From Christiangramia crocea (GTDB lineage: Bacteria; Bacteroidota; Bacteroidia; Flavobacteriales; Flavobacteriaceae), in contig NZ_JAJSON010000025.1 in NCBI RefSeq assembly GCF_022410465.1, forward strand, positions 372,001 through 436,000: a stretch of DNA of 64,000 bases, written 5' to 3'. The translations under genes were made by a program, and so were the position numbers. Shown piece after piece: positions 43,189 to 52,356 of this stretch; positions within the stretch are counted from its first letter, which is position 1; each line of letters starts with the position of its first letter. The notes beneath the pieces were generated by a model, which saw only the letters and a program-made list of their open reading frames with translations, was not told the DNA's origin and did no database searches.

Positions 43189-46041
43189 CTATTTACTCAG
43201 ATACATCTTTCTTCTGGAGTAAAGATCATAGAAATCATCATCTTTTAAGCTATCAATAAACAGGATGCTCTCTCCAGTACTCTTCATTTCAGGCCCTAAC
43301 TGCTTGTTAACTTTATGGAACTTATTGAAAGAGAACACTGGTTGTTTGATCGCATAACCTTCCAGCTGAGGATTGAATTGGAAATCTTTAAGCTTTTTCT
43401 CACCGAGCATCACTTTTGTCGCGTAGTTCACATACGGTTCTTTGTATGCCTTTGCAATGAAAGGAACCGTTCTGGATGCTCTTGGATTCGCCTCAATGAT
43501 ATAAACCTTCTCATCCTTGATCGCAAACTGAATATTGATCAATCCTACAGTATTCAAAGCAAGAGCGATTTTCCTGGTGTGGTCTTTAATCTGCTGCATT
43601 ACAAGATCCCCTAAATTGAAAGGAGGAAGCAAGGCATTAGAGTCTCCGGAGTGAATCCCACAAGGCTCTATATGTTCCATAATACCGATGATGTAAACAT
43701 CTTCTCCATCACAGATAGCATCAGCTTCAGCCTCAATAGCACCGTCCAGATAATGATCCAGAAGAAGCTTATTGTTAGGTATCTTTCTAAGAAGATCCAC
43801 TACATGCTCTTCTAATTCATCTTTGTTGATAACAATCTTCATCCCCTGCCCACCGAGTACGTACGAAGGTCTTACCAGGATTGGGAAATCAAGTTCATCA
43901 GCTAAAGCAAGTGCTTGTTCCGCATTTTCGGCAGTTCCAAATTCAGGATAAGGAATATCATTTGCCTGAAGAAGTTTTGAAAAGCTTCCACGATCTTCTG
44001 CAAGATCCAGAGCCTCAAAACTTGTCCCCATTATTTTGATCCCATATCTGTCGAGCTTTTCAGCAAGTTTAAGAGCGGTTTGCCCTCCAAGCTGAACGAT
44101 TACACCTTCGGGCTTCTCATGCCTGATAATATCATAAATATGCTCCCAGAATACCGGTTCAAAGTATAGTTTATCGGCAACATCGAAATCAGTAGAAACG
44201 GTCTCCGGATTACAATTGATCATAATAGTCTCATAATCACATTCAGAGGCAGCTAAAACTCCGTGCACACAGCTATAATCGAATTCTATCCCCTGCCCTA
44301 TTCTGTTTGGCCCTGAACCTAAAACAATGATCTTCCTGCGATCTGAAACCTTGCTTTCATTATCTAAATAAACTTTTCCATCCTTGGATCGTATCTCATC
44401 TTCAAAGGTGGAATAGTAGTAAGGCGTTTCCGCCTTAAATTCTGCCGCACAGGTGTCTACCAGTTTATAAACTCTGTTCACGCCCAGGTCTTCCCTCTTT
44501 TTATAAACTTCACTTTCCCAGCAATCAAGCATATGTGCTATCTGCCTGTCAGCAAATCCTTTTTGTTTTGCTTCAAGAAGAAGGTCTTTTGGCAATGAAT
44601 GTATATCGTAAGTAGAGATTTCTTTATCCAGGGCATATAGCTCCTCATACTGTTTTAAGAACCACATATCTATCTTTGTGATCTCATGAATTCGGCTTAA
44701 CGGAATACCAATCTCAATCGCATCATAGATCACAAAGACCCTATCCCAGCTTGGGTGTGTCAATTTATCAATGATCTGATCATAGTCTGTATAACCTTTT
44801 CCGTCAGCGCCAAGTCCATTCCTCTTGATCTCAAGGGATTGGGTCGCCTTATGCAGGGCTTCCTGAAAAGATCTTCCAATTCCCATAACTTCCCCAACAG
44901 ACTTCATCTGGAGACCCAGGGTGCGATCTGCACCTTCGAATTTATCAAAATTCCATCTTGGGATCTTCACGATTACATAATCCAGGGATGGCTCAAATAA
45001 AGCTGAAGTAGATTTAGTTATCTGGTTATCAAGTTCGTCAAGGTGATATCCTAAAGCCAGTTTTGTAGCTATCTTGGCAATTGGATATCCGGTTGCTTTT
45101 GAAGCCAGTGCTGAAGACCTGGATACCCTTGGGTTGATTTCGATCGCAAATATATCTTCCTTTTCATCTGGACTTACCGCGAACTGTACATTACATCCGC
45201 CAGCAAAGTCTCCAATACTACGCATCATTTTGATAGCCATATCCCTCATTCTCTGGAAAGCACTATCGCTAAGCGTCATTGCAGGAGCCACAGTGATAGA
45301 ATCACCAGTATGGATTCCCATAGGATCCATATTCTCCACGGTACAGATGATAACCACGTTATCATTCTTATCACGTAGCAGCTCTACCTCATACTCTTTC
45401 CAGCCCAAAAGAGCCTTATCGATCAACACCTCATGTATAGGCGAAGTTTCAAGGCCATAAGTAAGCATTTCATCAAAATCCTCAGCCCGGTGAACAAAAC
45501 CTGCTCCACCTCCTCCGAGGGTAAAAGAAGCTCTTATCACTAGCGGATATCCAAACTCCTGAGCCACTTCTTTTCCCTGTAAATAAGAGGTGACAGTTTT
45601 CGCAGGAGCAACAGGCACACCTATTCTCCCCATCAACTGTTTGAACTGCTCACGATCTTCACAAATATTGATCGCATCGATATCAACACCAATAAGTTTT
45701 ACTCCGAAGTCGTTCCAGATTCCTTTTTCATCTGCTTCAATGCAAAGGTTTAAAGCTGTTTGCCCTCCCATGGTTGGCAATACTGCATCAATCTCCGGGT
45801 GATCCTTTAATATTTCAACTATTGACTTTGTGGTAAGAGGTTTTAAGTATACATGATCGGCCATGGAAGGGTCGGTCATAATGGTTGCAGGGTTTGAATT
45901 TATCAGAACGGTCTTAATCCCGTCTTCCTTCAAAGAACGAAGGGATTGAGTTCCTGAATAATCGAATTCACAGGCCTGCCCTATAATAATGGGGCCCGAA
46001 CCTATAATTAAAACGCACTTGATGTCTTTGTTTTTCGGCAT
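43189..46041 (-). CDS. carB: Carbamoyl-phosphate synthase large subunit, without allosteric domain
   Basis: A 950-residue CarB. Two homologous ATP-grasp halves are visible: first half with MGGQTALNLC and FTLGGGGAGF, second with IVLGSGPNRIGQGIEFDY, QLGGQTALKLAEKL and SYVLGGQGM. The protein stops at about the end of the second ATP-grasp unit; the C-terminal MGS-like allosteric domain of about 120 residues found in E. coli CarB (1073 residues) is missing. It makes carbamoyl phosphate for pyrimidines and arginine with CarA, which is not in this window. It lies downstream of rpmH, separated by that gene's terminator. Confidence 0.96.
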   Translation of the reverse strand: MPKNKDIKCVLIIGSGPIIIGQACEFDYSGTQSLRSLKEDGIKTVLINSNPATIMTDPSMADHVYLKPLTTKSIVEILKDHPEIDAVLPTMGGQTALNLCIEADEKGIWNDFGVKLIGVDIDAINICEDREQFKQLMGRIGVPVAPAKTVTSYLQGKEVAQEFGYPLVIRASFTLGGGGAGFVHRAEDFDEMLTYGLETSPIHEVLIDKALLGWKEYEVELLRDKNDNVVIICTVENMDPMGIHTGDSITVAPAMTLSDSAFQRMRDMAIKMMRSIGDFAGGCNVQFAVSPDEKEDIFAIEINPRVSRSSALASKATGYPIAKIATKLALGYHLDELDNQITKSTSALFEPSLDYVIVKIPRWNFDKFEGADRTLGLQMKSVGEVMGIGRSFQEALHKATQSLEIKRNGLGADGKGYTDYDQIIDKLTHPSWDRVFVIYDAIEIGIPLSRIHEITKIDMWFLKQYEELYALDKEISTYDIHSLPKDLLLEAKQKGFADRQIAHMLDCWESEVYKKREDLGVNRVYKLVDTCAAEFKAETPYYYSTFEDEIRSKDGKVYLDNESKVSDRRKIIVLGSGPNRIGQGIEFDYSCVHGVLAASECDYETIMINCNPETVSTDFDVADKLYFEPVFWEHIYDIIRHEKPEGVIVQLGGQTALKLAEKLDRYGIKIMGTSFEALDLAEDRGSFSKLLQANDIPYPEFGTAENAEQALALADELDFPILVRPSYVLGGQGMKIVINKDELEEHVVDLLRKIPNNKLLLDHYLDGAIEAEADAICDGEDVYIIGIMEHIEPCGIHSGDSNALLPPFNLGDLVMQQIKDHTRKIALALNTVGLINIQFAIKDEKVYIIEANPRASRTVPFIAKAYKEPYVNYATKVMLGEKKLKDFQFNPQLEGYAIKQPVFSFNKFHKVNKQLGPEMKSTGESILFIDSLKDDDFYDLYSRRKMYLSK

Positions 46042-46084
46042 GATATTATGTTGTGTTCGTTGTAAAAATAAGAAGCGTGTGGAT

Positions 46085-46119
46085 ATAAAAAAAGGCGTTA
46101 CTTAAAAAGTAACACCTTT
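46085..46119 (-). terminator. Terminator of rpmH
   Basis: Stem AAAGG-GTTACTT / AAGTAAC-CCTTT with one C/A mismatch and a three-base loop. On the minus strand it is followed by seven T, 23 bases after the rpmH stop. Confidence 0.85.
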
Positions 46120-46142
46120 ATTATTTCGAATAACGTGATTCA

Positions 46143-46301
46143 TTAGTGTTTATGTCTGTTTTCAGAAGATACAGATAATTTCTTTCTTCCTTTAGCCCTT
46201 CTTCTAGCAAGGACCTTTCTTCCGTTTGCACTGGCCATACGCTCCCTAAAGCCGTGCTTATTTTTTCTTTTCCTTTTAGATGGTTGAAACGTTCTTTTCA
46301 T
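46143..46301 (-). CDS. rpmH: 50S ribosomal protein L34
   Basis: A 52-residue L34: [20 protein letters not shown] and the classic [20 protein letters not shown]. The short C-terminal extension ending in ENRHKH is typical of Bacteroidota. It binds 23S rRNA. It is single gene here, between a canonical promoter and its own terminator; rnpA and dnaA are not adjacent. Confidence 0.95.
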
Positions 46302-46357
46302 TGTGAATATCTTTTATCTTCTGTAAATTCGTTTTTGGCTGTCTTTAAAACTGCGTG

Positions 46358-46388
46358 CAAATATACAAAGCTTTTTAAGTACTGCAAA
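46358..46388 (-). promoter_or_regulatory. rpmH promoter (TTTG-N19-TAnnTTTG)
   Basis: On the minus strand TTTG (46385-46388), exactly 19 bases, then TATATTTG (46358-46365). It lies 56 bases upstream of the rpmH start. Confidence 0.8.
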
Positions 46389-46421
46389 TACTAATTTAAA
46401 ATAATTTTTAATTGTTTTTAT

Positions 46422-46429
46422 TACCTTTG
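46422..46429 (+). promoter_or_regulatory. Candidate -7 element for the TPR protein gene
   Basis: TACCTTTG on the plus strand, 23 bases before the ATG. No TTTG at the usual distance. Confidence 0.4.
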
Positions 46430-46452
46430 CCGCCTGGAAAATCAAGATAAAA

Positions 46453-46968
46453 ATGTTCAATAAGAATATCAAGTTAGTTTTAGCCGGTTTAATAATCGCT
46501 GCAGCCATCTGGCAATTCATCGAAGGTAATATAGGCAACGGCATCTTTTTAATCCTGCTGTCAGGTATTTTCATCTTCCTTTATTTCAAAAATGAAATGA
46601 TCTTACTGGCCTTTCTTCGTCTAAGAAAACAGGATTTTGAAGGCGCTAAAAAATGGCTCGATAAAATTAAGGACCCGGAGAAAGCCCTTACACAGAAACA
46701 ACAGGGTTATTACTGGTACCTTCACGGACTTATGGTTTCCCAGACCAATATCACCCAGGCCGAAAAATTCTTCAAACGCGCTATTAGGTTAGGACTGTCC
46801 ATGGACCATGATCTTGCTATGGCCAAACTTAATCTGGCGGGCATTGCCATGACCAAAAGAAGAAAAAGAGAGGCAACCATGCTGCTAAATGAAGCTAAAA
46901 AACTTGATAAGCATGGAATGATGAATGATCAGATACGAATGATGAAAGAACAAATGAAGAAGATCTAG
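46453..46968 (+). CDS. Membrane-anchored TPR-like protein
   Basis: A 171-residue protein with two N-terminal membrane helices (residues 7-25 and 28-47). A helical repeat part follows (about 50-165) with a TPR-like pattern: DFEGAKKWLDKI, QQGYYWYLHGLMV, AEKFFKRAIRLGL, AMAKLNLAGIAM, REATMLLNEAKKL. Such proteins act as scaffolds; no specific partner is evident. It is monocistronic. Confidence 0.78.
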   Translation: MFNKNIKLVLAGLIIAAAIWQFIEGNIGNGIFLILLSGIFIFLYFKNEMILLAFLRLRKQDFEGAKKWLDKIKDPEKALTQKQQGYYWYLHGLMVSQTNITQAEKFFKRAIRLGLSMDHDLAMAKLNLAGIAMTKRRKREATMLLNEAKKLDKHGMMNDQIRMMKEQMKKI

Positions 46969-47087
46969 TTTATAGCTCTTTTGAGAAAAGTCTATTTTAT
47001 CTAATATATCGGCACTTAAACGATAATATTTTTCTGCAGCTTTAAGTCGCGTTACCTTTACAGGGTAACAGCCCCACTAGACGTTGC

Positions 47088-47789
47088 ATGAAAAAACTAT
47101 TATTAGTTTTACTACTTATCGGCCCCTCGGTATTTTCCCAGCAGAACCTGCAGGACAGGACATTCTTCTCTGAAGCTCTCTTTAATCACCTTTCAGATTA
47201 TAACAAAAAAGCCGATCTCGCTTATCGATTTAACCAATATGATATAGCAAAGGAGCTTTTTGAAGATTTCACCAATAATCATCTTGAAGGCTCATATATG
47301 GATAATTTTAAATTCCATAATCTAAAAAAGAAAGAAGTCCAGCTATATGATTACAGTAAACCAGTTTTTCTCATCACTTATGCTTCCTGGTGTGTTCCCA
47401 GTAAAGGTGAGGTTCCGGCTTTAAATGAACTGGCTTCACAATTCAAAGAAAAGATTGATTTTGTAATACTTTTTTGGGATAAGAGAGAAAAAGCTAAAGA
47501 ACTCGCTGAACAATTCTCGTCAGACATTTCTATTGTATATGTTGACGAAACCGAAAATAATGGAGCATATGTGGTAAGGCAGCTCAAACACTCCCTTGGC
47601 CTTCCAACCTGTTTCCTGCTATCTGATGACAAGAAGATAATGGAAATTAGAAGAAGCGTATTTCCATATCTAAATACTGAAGCCGAAACAGCTTACAGGG
47701 AAAATTACATCGCCCTGGAAACTTCCATCTCCAAAAACCTGATCAATCAGTACGAGGAAGTATACGCTGAAAATATCTCCCTCGAATAA
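47088..47789 (+). CDS. Thioredoxin-like (TlpA/AhpC-type) exported protein with WCxxS site
   Basis: A 233-residue exported protein (signal peptide, cleaved near VFSQ). The thioredoxin-like domain spans about residues 80-200: FLITYASWCVPSKGEVPALNEL, DFVILFWDKREK and the cis-proline region LGLPTCFLL. The active site is WCVPS, keeping only the first cysteine of the usual WCxPC. A single cysteine cannot run a dithiol cycle unaided, so it may work as a monothiol reductase, form mixed disulfides, or have lost redox function. Confidence 0.82.
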   Translation: MKKLLLVLLLIGPSVFSQQNLQDRTFFSEALFNHLSDYNKKADLAYRFNQYDIAKELFEDFTNNHLEGSYMDNFKFHNLKKKEVQLYDYSKPVFLITYASWCVPSKGEVPALNELASQFKEKIDFVILFWDKREKAKELAEQFSSDISIVYVDETENNGAYVVRQLKHSLGLPTCFLLSDDKKIMEIRRSVFPYLNTEAETAYRENYIALETSISKNLINQYEEVYAENISLE

Positions 47790-47806
47790 TACCGATTAAT
47801 TTCAAT

Positions 47807-48772
47807 CTATTTCGCAGGCGGATAATATCCTTCCTCAGGAATATCTATATAATAAGTCTTTCTCGAAGCATTCTTAAGATGATCATCTCTTAGCCAGGGA
47901 TTATGAACTTTCAATATCTTGTAATTGATCCCAAATTTTTCAGCAAAATCGGGGAAATCCTTGACCACCGTATCAACTTTCACCTTGTTGACAGGGATTG
48001 GCTGGTAAAGATCATCTTCGTCAAAATTAAAACCATACTTTTCCGGATGATTCATTATTTCTTTTACCGCAAGTATTCTAAACACATATCTTCCAGTCTC
48101 CTCTCCCAGCAATAAATCGTAGTAATCTGACACCTTTTGTCTCTCCAGCTGCTTATCAATTCCATACTGCCCTGCATTGTAGGAGGCAGCGGCAAGAGTC
48201 CAGGATCCAAATCTCTCTTTAGCTTTTTTCAGATAATCACTGGCAACACGCGTAGATTTTTCAATATGATATCTTTCATCTACATTATCATTGATCTCCA
48301 GGCCATATTCCTTTCCAGTCCCTTCCATTATCTGCCAGAAGCCAATAGCCCTTGCAGGAGATACGGCCTGAGTTAAACCGCTTTCTATCACTGCCAGGTA
48401 TTTAAAATCTTCAGGCACACCTTCCTCTTTAAGAACCTGCTCGATCAAAGGAAAATATTTGTGTGCGCGCTTCATTAAAAGCAAAGCATTAGACTGCCAA
48501 TAGGTATTCACGAGTAATTCACGATCCATTCTTTCATGAACATCGGGATCTTCAAGAGGCACAGTCTCTCCTGCAAACTCCAGATTATCTGGCATTGGTA
48601 ATGCTTCAATACGATAAGAAGCTGCCACGCTCTTATTAGAATTTCCTTTGGTAATTGTATTCTTCTTTTCTCCGTTCGACGCTCCTTCTTCATCCTGTTG
48701 AACCGCATTTATACTTACTGCACAAACCGTGATCAATCCAACAACCAATAATGCTCTTTTTAAAATCTTCAT
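47807..48772 (-). CDS. Lytic transglycosylase (MltD-like)
   Basis: A 321-residue exported murein hydrolase (signal peptide at residues 1-22). The SLT domain (about 110-240) has the catalytic glutamate in LAVIESGLTQAVSPARAIGFWQIM, then LAAASYNAGQYGIDKQ and YVFRILAVKEIM. The last 60 residues (VKVDTVVKDFPDFAEKFGIN, LKVHNPWLRD) look like a degenerate LysM-type glycan-binding domain. It cleaves the peptidoglycan strand with anhydro-muropeptide formation. It lies 6 bases after the hydrolase gene. Confidence 0.9.
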   Translation of the reverse strand: MKILKRALLVVGLITVCAVSINAVQQDEEGASNGEKKNTITKGNSNKSVAASYRIEALPMPDNLEFAGETVPLEDPDVHERMDRELLVNTYWQSNALLLMKRAHKYFPLIEQVLKEEGVPEDFKYLAVIESGLTQAVSPARAIGFWQIMEGTGKEYGLEINDNVDERYHIEKSTRVASDYLKKAKERFGSWTLAAASYNAGQYGIDKQLERQKVSDYYDLLLGEETGRYVFRILAVKEIMNHPEKYGFNFDEDDLYQPIPVNKVKVDTVVKDFPDFAEKFGINYKILKVHNPWLRDDHLKNASRKTYYIDIPEEGYYPPAK

Positions 48773-48778
48773 AGCTGA

Positions 48779-49486
48779 TCAATTTACTTTTTCTTCTTGT
48801 TTCTTATTTTTAAGTTTACCCGAAACAATCAGTTTCGGTAAATTCTCATTAAACCAACGGAATCTATTTATAATCATTATATGGGTCCCTCCCTTTACGA
48901 TTATCGCATTCCGAATATTTTTAATTGGAAACACTTCATCCTTGTCTCCATGAATATGTATCACTCTTTCGTCCGGTTTCTCACATTTCCAGTTTACCAT
49001 GTTCTTAATAGCCCAGTCCAGATACTGTTTATCTTTGATAGTAATAAACTTCTTATAAAGCTTCGCTCTGGTTTTAAGAAAATCACCAATAGCAATCTTC
49101 TCGAAAAAGTCTACATAATCTGCCAGCCTGGTCGGGATAAGCTTAAACAATCCTGTTTTTGAAGCGAACCTCATACGGGGCGGCAATTCATCACTACATT
49201 TTACACTGGAAATAATAATAAGACGTTTCAGTGTTATGAACTTCGCCATTTCCTGCACAATTACCCCGCCAAAGGAAACACCAATTAGAACGGGGTTCTC
49301 ATGTTTTACGTATTTGAGAATTCTTTTGGTGTAATTTTCAAGACTCTCATTCTTTTCCGGAATCTCCCATTTAAGATAATGGACCTTAAACCTCTCAGGA
49401 GGTAATGATATATTCTCAAAAATAGCCCCGTCAGTTGCCATTCCGGGCATTAGATATACATGTATAAGCCCTGAGTCCTGTTTCAT
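48779..49486 (-). CDS. Alpha/beta hydrolase
   Basis: A 235-residue cytoplasmic hydrolase. I use the start MKQDSGLIHVYLMPG, since the fold begins with this strand. The nucleophile elbow is GVSFGG (serine), the acid is in HIHGDKDEVFP, and the histidine in GGTHIMI; the triad is complete. Substrate unknown. It is first gene of a two-gene unit with the transglycosylase and is divergent from the pirin gene. Confidence 0.85.
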   Translation of the reverse strand: MKQDSGLIHVYLMPGMATDGAIFENISLPPERFKVHYLKWEIPEKNESLENYTKRILKYVKHENPVLIGVSFGGVIVQEMAKFITLKRLIIISSVKCSDELPPRMRFASKTGLFKLIPTRLADYVDFFEKIAIGDFLKTRAKLYKKFITIKDKQYLDWAIKNMVNWKCEKPDERVIHIHGDKDEVFPIKNIRNAIIVKGGTHIMIINRFRWFNENLPKLIVSGKLKNKKQEEKVN

Positions 49487-49586
49487 TTTAACATGTATAT
49501 AACAAATAATGCTGCCATTTAATCGTAAATTTAACAATCAAAATTACTGCTTAATACTCGACTTTCAAATTACCAAGTCACAAAAA

Positions 49587-50300
49587 ATGGAGAAAGTAAT
49601 ACATCCCGCTAATTCACGGGGTACAGCAAATTTTGGATGGCTTAATGCCAATTATTCATTCAGTTTTGCAAATTTTTTCGATCCCAATAAAGTACAATTC
49701 GGTCAGTTAAGAGTACTAAATGACGATTTTATCAAAGGGGGCATGGGATTTGGCACCCATCCTCACGAAAATATGGAGATCATAACAATCCCGTTAAAAG
49801 GAGAATTGAGGCATAAGGATTCTATGGATAATTCAGGGGTTATCAAAGCCGGGGAAGTACAGGTAATGAGTGCTGGCACCGGTGTTGAGCATAGCGAGTT
49901 CAATTCTTCACAAGATGAGCTCAATATGCTGCAAATATGGATATTCCCGGAGGAAAATGGCTTGGACCCCAGGTATGAACAAAAAAGTTTCTCCGGTTTA
50001 TTGGAAACAAATGAACTCACTACAGTAGTTGCTCCAAAATCTGATCAGTCTGAAGGCTCATTATGGATAAACCAGCAGGCATATCTACATCTGGGGGAAT
50101 TTGAGACAGGCACGAAAATTGAATATCCACTTAAGAATGAGAGTGATGGAGTATATGCTTTTTTGATCGAAGGTGAAACTGAAGTTGCAGGAACAATTCT
50201 TAAAAAACGTGATGCTGTGGGAATTTGGAATACTTCCTCTATTTCTCTAGAATTTAAAAAACCCTCAAAGGTTCTTTTAATTGAAGTGCCTATGAACTAA
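49587..50300 (+). CDS. Pirin family protein
   Basis: A 237-residue bicupin of the pirin/YhhW family. The start MEKVIHPANSRG is chosen because the family begins there; an ATG at 49509 in frame would add 26 unlike residues. Metal ligands are H of FGTHPHENMEI (two) and H and E of TGVEHSEFN. Pirins of the YhhW type are quercetin dioxygenase-like, but the biological substrate is unknown. A small GNAT-like gene follows 10 bases downstream. Confidence 0.9.
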   Translation: MEKVIHPANSRGTANFGWLNANYSFSFANFFDPNKVQFGQLRVLNDDFIKGGMGFGTHPHENMEIITIPLKGELRHKDSMDNSGVIKAGEVQVMSAGTGVEHSEFNSSQDELNMLQIWIFPEENGLDPRYEQKSFSGLLETNELTTVVAPKSDQSEGSLWINQQAYLHLGEFETGTKIEYPLKNESDGVYAFLIEGETEVAGTILKKRDAVGIWNTSSISLEFKKPSKVLLIEVPMN

Positions 50301-50310
50301 ATTTACAGGT

Positions 50311-50607
50311 ATGAATGATGTAGAATTAATAATTACAGACAATGAGTTTCTAAGACAATTTGAAACCCGTATTAATGATGAACTGGCAACTATAGAATAT
50401 TCTCAACAGGAACGAAAGATTTTCCTTACCAAATTAATAATGCCAGAGAACACTGAAGACCGCCAGGAAGATTTTATAAAGGCGGTTCTTGGTGAAATTA
50501 AAGAAAGAAATACCCGTGTTGTTCCAACTAGTCCCGAGATCGCAGGTTTTATGAGAAAAAACCGTAGAAAATATAAAGATCTTCTTCCTGTTGGAATAAA
50601 TATTTAA
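50311..50607 (+). CDS. Small YjdJ-type GNAT-like acetyltransferase
   Basis: A 98-residue protein. The core FETRINDELATIEYSQQERKIFLTK matches the first strands of the short YjdJ-type GNAT family. The end, RVVPTSPEIAGFMRKNRRKYKDLL, matches its conserved close (VPxCPxVxxFxRxHxEYxDL), with S in place of C. Members bind acetyl-CoA but have no known substrate. It is co-transcribed with pirin. Its stop codon overlaps the mtaB stop on the other strand by 4 bases. Confidence 0.75.
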   Translation: MNDVELIITDNEFLRQFETRINDELATIEYSQQERKIFLTKLIMPENTEDRQEDFIKAVLGEIKERNTRVVPTSPEIAGFMRKNRRKYKDLLPVGINI

Positions 50608-51935
50608 ACCACCTCGGCTTCTGGTACTGTTTCGAACCTTACCAGACCATCAACGTCAATTTCAGTGAGTTTTATTTTCTGAAGGGTATTAACTTTTGCC
50701 GGATCCCAGGGAGCTTTAACCTTCACGTAATTTTCGGTAAATCCATGGATATAACCCTCCTTGTTCTCACCTTCAAATAATACCGTACAGGTATTACCTA
50801 TCTGGCTTTCGTAAAAAGCCCTTCTTTTCTTAGCCGAAAGACCTCGAAGCATTTTACTTCTTTTCTTTCTCACTTTTATCGGCACTACTCCATCCATTTC
50901 CGCTGCAGGTGTATTATCTCTTTCGGAGTAAGTAAATACATGCAGATAGGAAATATCAAGTTCATTCAGGAAATTATAGGTTTCAAGGAAATGCTCCTCA
51001 GTCTCTCCAGGAAATCCTACTATAACATCAACCCCAATACAGGCATCAGGCATCATCTTCCTTATCTGATTCACCCTGTCTACGTAAAGATCACTCAGAT
51101 AACGACGACGCATCAGTTTCAGAATCTCATCGCTTCCGCTTTGCAATGGTATATGAAAGTGTGGCACAAAGGTTTGGCTTTGGGAAACGAAATCTATCGT
51201 CTCATTCTTAAGCAAATTAGGTTCAATTGAAGAAATTCTAAGACGTTCTATACCTTCTACATCATCCAGGGCCTTTACAAGATCTAAAAAGGTGTGCTCA
51301 TGCTTTTTATTCCCGAATTCGCCTTTTCCATAATCCCCAATATTCACACCTGTAAGAACGATCTCCTTTATCCCCTGATCTGAAATTTCAGCAGCGTTTT
51401 TAAGAACGTTCTCCAGTTTATCACTTCGGGAGATACCACGTGCCAAAGGAATAGTACAATAAGTGCACTTATAATCACAACCGTCCTGAACTTTCAGGAA
51501 TGCCCTTGTACGGTCTCCAATTGAATAGGAGCCCACATAAAAATCAGCTTCATTAATCTCACAGGAGTGCACCTCCCCGAAATCGTTCTTGGTAAGATCG
51601 TTGAGATAATCTGTAACCTTGAATTTCTCAGTAGCCCCCAGCACCAGATCCACCCCGTCAACTGAAGCGAGTTCTTCGGGTTTAAGCTGGGCGTAACAAC
51701 CTACAGCAATAAGAAAAGCATTTTCATTAACCTTTTGAGCCTGCTTTACAATAGTCTTGAAACGCTTATCGGCATTTTCGGTAACCGAACAGGTATTAAT
51801 CACATAGATATCAGCTTTTTCAGTAAACTCCACTCTCTCAAAGCCCTCATTTTCAAATGATCTGGCAATAGTGGATGTTTCTGAAAAATTGAGCTTACAA
51901 CCCAAGGTATAAAAGGCAACTTTCTTCGCGTGCAT
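50604..51935 (-). CDS. mtaB: tRNA t6A37 methylthiotransferase MtaB
   Basis: A 443-residue radical-SAM methylthiotransferase converting t6A37 to ms2t6A37 in tRNAs reading ANN codons. The UPF0004 domain carries three cysteines (TLGCKLN, INTCSVT, AVGCYAQ) for the auxiliary cluster. The radical SAM domain has CDYKCTYC and GVNIGDYG, followed by the C-terminal TRAM domain. It is monocistronic with a -7 element TATCTTTG at 51973-51980. Confidence 0.96.
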   Translation of the reverse strand: MHAKKVAFYTLGCKLNFSETSTIARSFENEGFERVEFTEKADIYVINTCSVTENADKRFKTIVKQAQKVNENAFLIAVGCYAQLKPEELASVDGVDLVLGATEKFKVTDYLNDLTKNDFGEVHSCEINEADFYVGSYSIGDRTRAFLKVQDGCDYKCTYCTIPLARGISRSDKLENVLKNAAEISDQGIKEIVLTGVNIGDYGKGEFGNKKHEHTFLDLVKALDDVEGIERLRISSIEPNLLKNETIDFVSQSQTFVPHFHIPLQSGSDEILKLMRRRYLSDLYVDRVNQIRKMMPDACIGVDVIVGFPGETEEHFLETYNFLNELDISYLHVFTYSERDNTPAAEMDGVVPIKVRKKRSKMLRGLSAKKRRAFYESQIGNTCTVLFEGENKEGYIHGFTENYVKVKAPWDPAKVNTLQKIKLTEIDVDGLVRFETVPEAEVV

Positions 51936-51972
51936 AGGTCAACTTTTAATTTACAAACCCATTTTGGGGCTG

Positions 51973-51980
51973 CAAAGATA
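51973..51980 (-). promoter_or_regulatory. Candidate -7 element for mtaB
   Basis: TATCTTTG on the minus strand, 37 bases upstream of mtaB. At about 19 bases upstream the strand reads TTTA rather than TTTG. Confidence 0.45.
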
Positions 51981-52095
51981 CCAACTAAAAATGTTTCTAT
52001 AAAATGTTCCTGGATTTGTAATTTACAGATTTGCTGAAGGTTATTAGATTATTGGCATTATTCGTATATTTCAATCCTTATATTATTTCATTGCT

Positions 52096-52356
52096 ATGAA
52101 TTTCGGGAACACCATGGGAACCACGGCAAATTATAATGAAAACCAGCGCCATAAACGAATAAGCGATCCCGATGGATCAAATTCAGGTAATAGCATTCGC
52201 AGAATTATGAATAGAACCCGCCTTACCGATGAAGATCTTGAGCAGTTGAGACTTAGCATTATTAAATCCCACAAAAAGAAGCATTACAGAGTACTTGTTA
52301 TTTCAGCCTTACTTTTTATTATTCTGGGATTAGTTTTATATTATTTTGCTTTTTAG
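52096..52356 (+). CDS. Small tail-anchored membrane protein, unknown
   Basis: An 86-residue protein. The N-terminal half is polar and N/G/S-rich, the middle is a charged helix (LTDEDLEQLRLSIIKSHKKKH), and the C-terminus is one membrane helix (about residues 66-84) that almost ends the protein. This gives a tail-anchored or single-pass topology with the bulk cytoplasmic. Some databases call similar proteins riboflavin synthase subunit beta, with no sequence basis visible here. The stop overlaps the end of the GlmU-family gene. Confidence 0.7.
   Translation: MNFGNTMGTTANYNENQRHKRISDPDGSNSGNSIRRIMNRTRLTDEDLEQLRLSIIKSHKKKHYRVLVISALLFIILGLVLYYFAF

Noticed and set aside
52096-52356. Riboflavin synthase beta subunit
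   Set aside because: The label circulates for such proteins, but an 86-residue tail-anchored protein has nothing in common with lumazine synthase.
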